Assembly: GCA_038526275.1 (NCBI GenBank)
Contig: JBCBGY010000099.1
Coordinates: forward strand, 1-15,479
Reading direction: 5' to 3'
Origin: 188UL27-1 sp038526275
Lineage (GTDB): Bacteria > Pseudomonadota > Alphaproteobacteria > Rhodobacterales > Rhodobacteraceae
Length of the DNA: 15,479 nt
The translations under genes were made by a program, and so were the position numbers. How positions within the stretch are numbered: position 1 is the stretch's first letter; every line of letters begins with the position of its first letter. A model generated the notes under the pieces. That model was not told the origin of the DNA and made no database searches. It saw only the letters and a program-made list of their open reading frames with translations. Of the stretch, positions 6,640 through 12,655 are shown one piece after another.

Positions 6640-8510
6640 GCCGTACGTCGGTCAGATTTTTTCACATGTCCCAAAATCAGGGACAGTGCAACCGGGGTCA
6701 TCCCTTGAATTCGACCGGCTTGAGCGAGAGAGTTAGGGCGAACTAAGTTCAGCTTGGCCTTGAGTTCGCTGGAAAGACCTGGAAGACCTTGAAAGTCGAA
6801 GTCTTCCGGAATTTGAATGCCTTCGTCCCGAGAAAGGCTTTCTACTTCACTGGATTGACGCTGAATATAGTGCGCGTACAAAGCGTCTTTCTCAATTTGG
6901 ACCAATGTTTCACGTGAAACATCCCCCATATACAAACCGAGAGCTTCTAACGAGTCCATCGAACATCCCGGCAAAGAGAGAGCATCCTGTCCGTTCCTAC
7001 GTGGCCCATCAGGCGAAACCCGGACACCAACTTTGTTCAAATCCCGGGATGTCACACTAAAATCCTTCAACTTCCTCTTTGAAACGGACAACTCATTCAT
7101 TTTCTCCCCAAACGCCGCCCAGCGATCGTCTCCCACACATCCCAAATCACGTCCCCACTCCGTCAAACGCTGATCAGCATTGTCCGCTCGCAATGAAAGA
7201 CGATACTCTGCGCGAGAGGTGAACATTCTATATGGTTCGGAGACACCTTGTGTCACCAAATCATCGATCATAACTCCGATGTAACTATCTCGTCTCTTGA
7301 AATGAATTGCTTCCAAGCTCTTTGCGTATCTCGCCGCATTTAATCCGGCCACAACGCCCTGCGCTGCCGCCTCCTCATATCCGGTCGTTCCATTAATTTG
7401 GCCCGCAAGGAAGAACCCGTTCAAATCCCGAAACTCTAGGTTCAACGACAAATGGCGTGGATCCACGAAATCATATTCTATCGCATATCCTGGCTGCAGT
7501 ATTTCCGCATTCTCCAAACCAGGTATTGTCCGAACATACGTCTGCTGGATATCCTCCGGAAGAGATGTAGAAATGCCATTCGGATAGATCGTATGATCAT
7601 CCAGTCCTTCCGGCTCCAAAAAAACCTGATGAGAGGTTTTCTCCGAGAAGCGAACAACTTTATCCTCTATCGATGGACAATATCGAGGACCCACCCCTGA
7701 AATATTCCCACCATATAGAGCAGAGCTGTCGAGATTGTCTTGTATGATCTGATGGGTCTCTTCATTTGTATGAGTGATACCGCACGAAATCTGCTTGGCA
7801 GACACACGATCTGACAAAAACGAAAAGAGAGTCGGATCCTCATCACCAGGCTGCATTTCTAGGTGTTTCCAGGCTATCGTTCGGCCATCCAACCGAGGCG
7901 GTGTTCCGGTTTTTAGTCGACCCAAAGGTGCCCCGAGATCGCGAAGACGATCCGCAAGCTTAACGGAGGGCCGGTCACCCATACGACCCGCAGCGAGCGT
8001 CTTATGACCAATGTGTATCGTGCCTCGCAAGAACGTGCCGCTCGTTAATACGACTGCTGAACAGCTTAGTTCGCTCCCATCCCCAAGGATAACACCCGTA
8101 ATACGGTCCTTTTGTAATTGAAGGTCGACGACCTCACCTTCCAGAATTGACAGGTTTGGTGAATTGGTCATCAGATTGACCATGGCCCTTCGGTAGAGTT
8201 TTCGATCAGCCTGCGCCCTTGGTCCCTGGACCGCCGGGCCTTTCTTACGGTTAAGCAATCGAAATTGGATGCCAGCCGCATCGGCGGCATGGCCCATCAC
8301 CCCGTCCAGGGCATCAATCTCTCGAACAAGATGCCCCTTTCCCAACCCGCCAATGGCAGGGTTGCAAGACATCACCCCCAAGTCGCTCGACTTAAGAGTA
8401 ATAAGGGCTGTTCTTACCCCCATCCGCGACGCAGCATGCGCTGCATCACATCCGGCGTGACCACCACCAATGACGATGACCTCAAAATCTAGGTGTTTCA
8501 CGTGAAACAA
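6636..8510 (-). CDS. mnmG: tRNA U34 carboxymethylaminomethyl-modifying enzyme MnmG/GidA
   Basis: MnmG works with MnmE to install the 5-carboxymethylaminomethyl group on wobble uridine 34 of certain tRNAs, using FAD and a methylene-folate donor. The 624-residue protein is full length. It has an N-terminal FAD-binding loop VIVIGGGHAGCDAA, catalytic-region MSCNPAIGGLGKGH (Cys49) and RYCPSIEDKV (second conserved Cys), AGQINGTTGYEEAAAQG, SRAEYRLSLRADNADQRLT, and a C-terminal IQGMTPVALSLILGHVKK. No ATG is available at the 5' end: the family-typical start MFHVKH reads TTG here (8510-8508), and a GTG three codons later (8501-8499) has AGGGG nine bases upstream and may be the real start. parS site 3 covers this start. 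mnmE ends three bases upstream; the stop overlaps rsmG by 4 bp. Confidence 0.96.
   Translation of the reverse strand: MFHVKHLDFEVIVIGGGHAGCDAAHAASRMGVRTALITLKSSDLGVMSCNPAIGGLGKGHLVREIDALDGVMGHAADAAGIQFRLLNRKKGPAVQGPRAQADRKLYRRAMVNLMTNSPNLSILEGEVVDLQLQKDRITGVILGDGSELSCSAVVLTSGTFLRGTIHIGHKTLAAGRMGDRPSVKLADRLRDLGAPLGRLKTGTPPRLDGRTIAWKHLEMQPGDEDPTLFSFLSDRVSAKQISCGITHTNEETHQIIQDNLDSSALYGGNISGVGPRYCPSIEDKVVRFSEKTSHQVFLEPEGLDDHTIYPNGISTSLPEDIQQTYVRTIPGLENAEILQPGYAIEYDFVDPRHLSLNLEFRDLNGFFLAGQINGTTGYEEAAAQGVVAGLNAARYAKSLEAIHFKRRDSYIGVMIDDLVTQGVSEPYRMFTSRAEYRLSLRADNADQRLTEWGRDLGCVGDDRWAAFGEKMNELSVSKRKLKDFSVTSRDLNKVGVRVSPDGPRRNGQDALSLPGCSMDSLEALGLYMGDVSRETLVQIEKDALYAHYIQRQSSEVESLSRDEGIQIPEDFDFQGLPGLSSELKAKLNLVRPNSLAQAGRIQGMTPVALSLILGHVKKSDRRTA
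6906..6921. promoter_or_regulatory. parS centromere site 2 (inside mnmG)
   Basis: A second perfect TGTTTCACGTGAAACA palindrome, extended by one matching base pair on each side (A...T). It lies in the 3' third of mnmG and is read there as VSRETL, the same frame and peptide as site 1 in rsmG. It is 320 bp from site 1 and 1588 bp from site 3. Confidence 0.95.
8494..8509. promoter_or_regulatory. parS centromere site 3 (over the mnmG start codon)
   Basis: A third perfect TGTTTCACGTGAAACA palindrome, here spanning the translation start of mnmG in a different reading frame (FHVKH). It is the parS site closest to the candidate origin, about 3.2 kb from 11671. ParB bound here would sit directly on the 5' end of mnmG. 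Confidence 0.94.
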
Positions 8511-8513
8511 CCC

Positions 8514-9794
8514 CTATTTCCCAATACAAAAACTGCTGAAGATTTCTCCTAGCAGATCTTCAACGCCAATACGACCCACCAATCCATCCATCAAACCAAC
8601 AGTCCGCCGCAAATCTTCGGCAACCAATTCTGCTTCCCCCGCATGATGCAAACGCGATCGCGCTTCACGCAAGATTTCAAGTGACAATGTCAATGCCTGT
8701 GCATGTCTCGACTGCGTCGCTGTACCATCGAGCGCGATCCGCCCTCGCAAGACCACTACAATTCTGCTCAAAAGCTCTGACACGCCGTGCCCAGTCAGAC
8801 CTGAGACGCCGGATCCAGGATCGAGGCCGGTCAGGTCAGCTTTCGCGTCGACACAAATATCCTCGTTCAACTTCAGATCTTCCCGCGCCAAAGGCCCTAA
8901 AAAGATCCTCAAATCAGCCGCCTTTGCACGATCGACGGCCCGCTCAATACCCGCTGCTTCGATCTCGTCGCTGCTTTCCCTAATCCCGGCGGTATCCAGC
9001 AACGTTACAGGTAGGCCCTCCAAATCCAATCTGACCTCAAGAACATCCCGGGTTGTTCCAGCCAACTTAGAAGTTATTGCAACATCTCGCTGCGCGATGC
9101 GGTTCAGTAGAGTCGATTTTCCAACATTCGGTTGACCAACAATTGCTACGGTAAATCCATTTCGGATCCGTTCGGCCACATTCACATGCCCGATCTCCCG
9201 TTCCCAGTCCAACAAAAGACCATCGATCAAAGCACCGACTTCCGGGAAAACATCGACCGGAACATCCTCCTCAGCAAAATCAATTGTCGCTTCCATCAGC
9301 GCGGCAGCCCGCAACAAATCCATCCTCCAACCCTCAATCCGGTCGGAGAACACACCTGAAAATCCTGTTATGGCTTGTCGGCGCTGCTCTTCCGTTTCTG
9401 CGTCAATCAGATCCGCCAGAGCCTCTACCTGGGTAACATCAAGCCGGTTATTCAGTAGCGCACGATGGGTAAACTCACCCGGCTCGGCCAAACGATAACC
9501 GGGAACATTGCCTAAGATCAAAAGCATCTGGTCCACGACCGCAGGGCTGCCATGTACCTGCAGTTCAACAACTGATTCACCTGTGAAACTGTGACCAGCC
9601 TCAAAGCGGAGGATCAGCGCCTGATCGAGCAGCCTACCATCACTGAGAAGTTCGCAAAGTGTGGCATAGCGGTACGGAGGTACAGATTTTATACCGAAGG
9701 TCGCAAGGCACTTATCTGCCGCCGGACCTGATACCCGGACGATAGCAACCCCGGCTTTCCCTGGGGCTGTTGCTCGGGCAAAGATCGTATCCAC
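8514..9794 (-). CDS. mnmE: tRNA modification GTPase MnmE/TrmE
   Basis: MnmE is the GTPase partner of MnmG in wobble-uridine modification of tRNA. The 426-residue protein begins DTIFARATAPGKAGVAIVRVSG (a tetrahydrofolate-binding N-domain), has GEFTHRALLNNRLDVTQVEA (106-125), and a G domain inserted in the helical region: G1 GQPNVGKST (220-228), G2 GTTRD (246-250), G3 DTAG (267-270). The G4 position reads AKAD (317-320) instead of the usual NKxD, so the base-specificity asparagine appears replaced. The C-terminal FCIGK (422-426) with the essential cysteine is intact. The start is GTG at 9794-9792: an in-frame TGA lies six codons upstream and there is no alternative. No Shine-Dalgarno is visible. 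It lies 23 bases after rho and three bases before mnmG. Confidence 0.96.
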   Translation of the reverse strand: MDTIFARATAPGKAGVAIVRVSGPAADKCLATFGIKSVPPYRYATLCELLSDGRLLDQALILRFEAGHSFTGESVVELQVHGSPAVVDQMLLILGNVPGYRLAEPGEFTHRALLNNRLDVTQVEALADLIDAETEEQRRQAITGFSGVFSDRIEGWRMDLLRAAALMEATIDFAEEDVPVDVFPEVGALIDGLLLDWEREIGHVNVAERIRNGFTVAIVGQPNVGKSTLLNRIAQRDVAITSKLAGTTRDVLEVRLDLEGLPVTLLDTAGIRESSDEIEAAGIERAVDRAKAADLRIFLGPLAREDLKLNEDICVDAKADLTGLDPGSGVSGLTGHGVSELLSRIVVVLRGRIALDGTATQSRHAQALTLSLEILREARSRLHHAGEAELVAEDLRRTVGLMDGLVGRIGVEDLLGEIFSSFCIGK

Positions 9795-9817
9795 TTTAAC
9801 TACATAATTTCAATATG

Positions 9818-11089
9818 TTACGTGTTCATAGAGTCGAAAAACTCTGAATTTGACTTCGTTTGTTTCAGCTTCGAAATAAGGAACTCGATGGCGTCAGTCG
9901 TCCCCATAGGGTTCAAAATGCGGCGCAGAATGAAGGTCTTCTGAAGATCGATTTTGTCGACCAGCAGATCTTCCTTCCGCGTCCCTGATTTAAGGATATC
10001 CATCGCCGGGTAGACACGCTTGTCGGCAATCTTACGATCCAGAACAATCTCAGAGTTACCGGTGCCTTTGAACTCTTCGAAGATCACCTCATCCATCTTG
10101 CTGCCCGTATCGATCAGAGCAGTCGCGATGATGGTCAGCGATCCACCTTCCTCAATGTTGCGCGCTGCACCAAAGAAGCGCTTCGGCCGCTGCAGGGCGT
10201 TCGCATCGACACCACCTGTCAACACCTTACCAGACGACGGGACAACAGTATTGAAGGCACGACCCAGACGGGTGATGGAGTCGAGCAGAATGACCACGTC
10301 ACGTTTATGTTCAACAAGACGCTTGGCCTTCTCTATCACCATCTCACTCACAGCCACGTGCCGCGTGGCCGGTTCGTCGAAGGTCGAGCTGATCACCTCA
10401 CCCTTAACGGACCGCTGCATATCGGTCACTTCTTCCGGACGTTCATCGATCAGCAAGACGATCAGATAACATTCCGGATGGTTCTTCTCGATTGAATTCG
10501 CAATATTCTGCAGCAGAACAGTCTTACCCGTGCGCGGCGGAGCCACAATCAAAGACCGCTGGCCTTTTCCTATTGGCGCGACAAGATCGATGATCCGCGC
10601 CGACCGGTCTTTGATTGTTGGATCTTCAACTTCCATCTTGAGCCGCTCATCCGGGTAAAGCGGGGTCAGGTTGTCAAAGTTCACCTTATGGCGGGCGCGC
10701 TCCGGATCCTCAAAGTTAATCGCTTTGACCTTGGTCATGCAGAAATAGCGTTCGGACTCTCGCGGCGCCTGGATCACCCCATCCACGGTATCGCCGGTCC
10801 GCAGCCCGTGTTGACGGATCATTTCCGGCGACAAATAGATATCGTCCGGCCCGGGTAGGTAGTTCGCCTCGGGCGACCGTAAAAAGCCAAATCCGTCCTG
10901 CATCACCTCCAGGACACCATCCCCGGAAATCTCCCACCCGTCTTCGGCGCGCTCCTTCAGGATCGCGAACATCATGTCGCCCTTGCGCATGGTGGAGGCG
11001 TTGTCGATTTCCAGCTCTTCAGCCATGGCCAGAAGATCAGCCGGCGTATGCGCCTTCAGCTGCGACAGGGTAAGTTTATCTTCAGTCAT
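9818..11089 (-). CDS. rho: Transcription termination factor Rho
   Basis: Rho is the hexameric RNA-dependent ATPase/helicase that ends untranslated transcripts. The 423-residue protein is complete: a Rho-N helical domain (about 1-50), a cold-shock-like RNA-binding domain with RNP1-like DGFGFLR (65-71), Walker A APPRTGKT (183-190), Walker B VILLDSITR (266-274), the Q-loop region PSSGKVLTGGVDA, and the R-loop region GTGNSEIVLDRKIADKR. There is no large insertion of the kind seen in some actinobacterial or Bacteroidetes Rho proteins. The ATG at 11089 has a good GAGGA upstream. It is the first gene of the rho-mnmE-mnmG-rsmG-parA-parB run. A 7-bp inverted repeat abuts the ribosome-binding site. Confidence 0.98.
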   Translation of the reverse strand: MTEDKLTLSQLKAHTPADLLAMAEELEIDNASTMRKGDMMFAILKERAEDGWEISGDGVLEVMQDGFGFLRSPEANYLPGPDDIYLSPEMIRQHGLRTGDTVDGVIQAPRESERYFCMTKVKAINFEDPERARHKVNFDNLTPLYPDERLKMEVEDPTIKDRSARIIDLVAPIGKGQRSLIVAPPRTGKTVLLQNIANSIEKNHPECYLIVLLIDERPEEVTDMQRSVKGEVISSTFDEPATRHVAVSEMVIEKAKRLVEHKRDVVILLDSITRLGRAFNTVVPSSGKVLTGGVDANALQRPKRFFGAARNIEEGGSLTIIATALIDTGSKMDEVIFEEFKGTGNSEIVLDRKIADKRVYPAMDILKSGTRKEDLLVDKIDLQKTFILRRILNPMGTTDAIEFLISKLKQTKSNSEFFDSMNT

Positions 11090-11098
11090 TCGTCCTCA

Positions 11099-11114
11099 AC
11101 ACGACGGGTCGTGT
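11099..11114. repeat. 7-bp inverted repeat next to the rho ribosome-binding site
   Basis: ACACGAC-GG-GTCGTGT is a perfect inverted repeat. In the rho mRNA it can fold as a 6-bp stem with a four-base loop, ending one base before the GAGGA Shine-Dalgarno. A TACATGTA palindrome (11114-11121) sits directly beside it. It could be a translational control hairpin or a protein operator; the role is inference. Confidence 0.6.
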
Positions 11115-11162
11115 ACATGTAGATTTTGGGGTGAAACCTGGCAGAACAGCCATTGACGTCCG

Positions 11163-11191
11163 CAAATAGGCGTTAAGGCATATAAAGTCAA
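11163..11191 (-). promoter_or_regulatory. Candidate rho promoter
   Basis: On the minus strand TTGACT (11191-11186) is followed by a 17-base spacer and TATTTG (11168-11163). The -35 is strong, the -10 weak. It lies just after the hemJ stop and would give a leader of about 65 bases before the rho ATG. rho could also be read through from hemJ. Confidence 0.4.
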
Positions 11192-11196
11192 TTCTA

Positions 11197-11670
11197 CTAG
11201 AATGGTCTAGCAATCACTGACACCACGATGACGATCATCAGAAGGGTCGGCACCTCGTTCATGATGCGATAGTCTCGGCCCGTCCGAGAATTCCGGCCTT
11301 CGACAATATCAGTGCGACGGCGCCCCAACCAGTGATGAAACCAAGTCATCCCTAAGATCGCAACCGCCTTGGCCCAGGGCCAGAACGCCGACCAGTCAAC
11401 AACGCCAGGTGTGAAAACAAGGATCAAACCAAAGATCCAAGTGGCGATCATGGCCGGATTCATGATCACACGAAAGAGTTTCAGTTCCATCATCTGGAAA
11501 AGGTCATCTGTTTCGCTGCCCGTAGTGACCCGTTCCGTGTGATGCACAAACAGCCTTGGCAGGTAAAAGATACCAGCCATCCACGAGATGACCGAGATCA
11601 CATGCAAGGACTTGGTCCAAGGGTACAGAAGAAGCAGAGCCGTCTCGATCGATGTCATGACGTCCTGCAT
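11197..11670 (-). CDS. hemJ: Protoporphyrinogen IX oxidase HemJ (membrane protein)
   Basis: HemJ is an inner-membrane haem protein that oxidises protoporphyrinogen IX to protoporphyrin IX, the penultimate step of haem synthesis, in many alphaproteobacteria and cyanobacteria. The 157-residue protein has about four hydrophobic segments and the family signature WTKSLHVISVISWMAGIFYL (18-37, with the conserved His23), followed by PRLFVHH. It ends in a hydrophobic helix (LLMIVIVVSVIARPF). The ATG at 11670 lacks a Shine-Dalgarno; the in-frame ATG at 11658 has AGGA four bases upstream and would give 153 residues, so it may be the true start. The gene sits between the candidate origin and rho, on the same strand as rho, with 107 bp between them. 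Its 5' flank is the start of the origin-like region. Confidence 0.95.
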   Translation of the reverse strand: MQDVMTSIETALLLLYPWTKSLHVISVISWMAGIFYLPRLFVHHTERVTTGSETDDLFQMMELKLFRVIMNPAMIATWIFGLILVFTPGVVDWSAFWPWAKAVAILGMTWFHHWLGRRRTDIVEGRNSRTGRDYRIMNEVPTLLMIVIVVSVIARPF

Positions 11671-11704
11671 AGCTACTCATATAAATGAAAGAAAGAAGAG
11701 AAGA

Positions 11705-11713
11705 TGTGGTTAT
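11705..11713 (-). promoter_or_regulatory. Weak DnaA-box-like 9-mer
   Basis: TGTGGTTAT matches the reverse-complement DnaA consensus TGTGGATAA at seven of nine positions. It overlaps a possible hemJ -10 element. Weak alone; counted because of the cluster. Confidence 0.3.
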
Positions 11714-11722
11714 AGTAGGGGC

Positions 11723-11731
11723 TGTGGACAG
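11723..11731 (-). promoter_or_regulatory. Weak DnaA-box-like 9-mer
   Basis: TGTGGACAG matches TGTGGATAA at seven of nine positions, keeping the invariant TGTGGA core. Same orientation as the boxes at 11767 and 11863. Confidence 0.4.
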
Positions 11732-11737
11732 TCTGGA

Positions 11738-11752
11738 TTAAATTGTTTTCAA
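11738..11752. promoter_or_regulatory. CtrA-like motif in the candidate origin
   Basis: TTAA-N7-TCAA, one base away from the alphaproteobacterial CtrA consensus TTAA-N7-TTAA. In Caulobacter CtrA binds such sites within oriC to block firing; in Rhodobacterales CtrA mainly controls motility and gene transfer agents, so function here is uncertain. Confidence 0.35.
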
Positions 11753-11766
11753 GGTATTCATCCAGA

Positions 11767-11775
11767 TGTGGATAG
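11767..11775 (-). promoter_or_regulatory. DnaA box (8/9)
   Basis: TGTGGATAG differs from TGTGGATAA only at the last base. It flanks the A+T-rich segment on the hemJ side. Confidence 0.6.
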
Positions 11776-11810
11776 GTTTTCCCTGATGTCTAGTCATTCG
11801 TGTGATCAGA

Positions 11811-11850
11811 AATATAAATGATAGAAATCATAGATTTACAGACAAAAATT
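11811..11850. other. A+T-rich segment, candidate DNA-unwinding element
   Basis: 33 of 40 bases are A or T, in a genome segment that is otherwise GC-moderate. It contains the inverted repeat ATGAT-AGAA-ATCAT (11818-11831) and an IHF-like match. It lies between the DnaA boxes at 11767 and 11863, which is the arrangement expected for an unwinding element. Function is inferred. Confidence 0.5.
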
Positions 11851-11862
11851 ACGGCACTTGGT

Positions 11863-11871
11863 TGTGGATGA
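11863..11871 (-). promoter_or_regulatory. DnaA box (8/9)
   Basis: TGTGGATGA differs from TGTGGATAA at one base. It lies 12 bases from the end of the A+T-rich segment, on the maf side. Confidence 0.55.
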
Positions 11872-11922
11872 ATTTGGGGAGAAACGACGAAACGCACCTT
11901 GTTCCAGATGTTCCGGCACAAT

Positions 11923-11931
11923 TTAGCCACA
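11923..11931 (+). promoter_or_regulatory. DnaA box (8/9), opposite orientation
   Basis: TTAGCCACA differs from TTATCCACA at one base, at the position where natural boxes vary most. It faces the opposite way from the other strong boxes. Confidence 0.5.
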
Positions 11932-12052
11932 GTAGACAGAAAATGAGCAAGATGGTGATAAAGCCCAGCTCGGCTCACCTTTCAGTCCTTGTTCATCTAC
12001 GTTAACACCGCCATCGACAGGCGTTTCACATGTTCATACAAAATTTACACAC

Positions 12053-12655
12053 ATGTCTCGGTTGATCCTGGCATCCGGCTCTTCGATTCGCCGCGCTCTG
12101 CTTGAAGGAGCAGGTGTTACTCATCGGGTCGTCCGGCCAAGGGTCGACGAGGAGTCGTTGCGCCACTCGCTCGAGGCAGAGCAGATCTCGCCCAGGGACA
12201 TGGGAGATGCCTTGGCTGAATTCAAGGCCAAGCGCGTCTCCATGACTGAACAGACACAGGCGTTGATTTTGGCTGCAGACCAGATTTTGGAGTTCGAAGG
12301 CCAAGCGCTAGGAAAATGTGAGACCATAGCTCAGGCTCAAAATCTGCTTGGCAGGCTTCAGGGCTCTACTCACAAACTTCACTCGGCCGTGGTGATCTAC
12401 GAAGATGCGCAGCCGGTCTGGCGGCACATTTCCACTGTCCAACTCATGATGCGCCCGATGTCAGCGGCGTTCATTTCCCGCTATCTGGACCAGCACTGGG
12501 ACAAGGTTTGCGACTGTGTTGGGCACTACCGGTTCGAAGCTGAAGGCGTTCGGCTCTTTCAGCGAGTCGTTGGAGACTATTTTTCCATCTTGGGTTTGCC
12601 GCTGATCGAGGTTCTGAACTATCTTTCGACCCGAGGGATTCTGGAAGATGGCTGA
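12053..12655 (+). CDS. maf: Maf-family nucleotide pyrophosphatase
   Basis: Maf proteins hydrolyse non-canonical or modified nucleoside triphosphates (dTTP/UTP or m7GTP, depending on subfamily) to monophosphates. The 200-residue protein has the N-terminal LILASGSSIRRALLEGAGV (4-22), VDEESLRHS, the ALAEFKAKRV segment, and LAADQIL (73-79), whose Asp76 is the likely catalytic residue; this reads AADQ where many family members have GADT, so the subfamily and substrate cannot be assigned. The ILGLPLIEVL C-terminal segment is typical. The ATG at 12053 has no Shine-Dalgarno, and a weak DnaA-like 9-mer overlaps it. It is the first gene right of the candidate origin and overlaps aroE by 8 bp. Confidence 0.92.
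   Translation: MSRLILASGSSIRRALLEGAGVTHRVVRPRVDEESLRHSLEAEQISPRDMGDALAEFKAKRVSMTEQTQALILAADQILEFEGQALGKCETIAQAQNLLGRLQGSTHKLHSAVVIYEDAQPVWRHISTVQLMMRPMSAAFISRYLDQHWDKVCDCVGHYRFEAEGVRLFQRVVGDYFSILGLPLIEVLNYLSTRGILEDG

Larger units (their letters stand above)
11671..12052. other. Candidate chromosomal replication origin (oriC)
   Basis: This is a 382-bp stretch with no credible gene between the divergent hemJ and maf. It contains three DnaA-box-like 9-mers matching TTATCCACA at eight of nine bases (11767-11775, 11863-11871, 11923-11931), two or three weaker ones at seven of nine (11705-11713, 11723-11731, 12045-12053), an A+T-rich stretch (11811-11850) between two of the best boxes, and a CtrA-like motif. 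Transcription points outward on both sides. Nearby parABS, mnmG-rsmG, rho and maf-aroE-coaE-dnaQ are typical origin neighbours in alphaproteobacteria. No GANTC (CcrM) site occurs in the region. An AATCATAGATTTA match to the IHF consensus with one mismatch lies at 11826-11838. A possible hemJ -10 (TATAAC, 11714-11709, minus strand) overlaps the outermost box. Origin function is inference. Confidence 0.72.

Noticed and set aside
11790..12005. Small ORFs on both strands in the hemJ-maf gap (62 and 67 codons)
   Set aside because: No family resemblance, no ribosome-binding sites, and low-complexity composition following the A+T-rich origin-like sequence.
12022..12037. parS-like sequence CGTTTCACATGTTCAT near the candidate origin
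   Set aside because: Only the left half matches parS (7 of 8); the right half matches 2 of 8. Not a usable palindrome.
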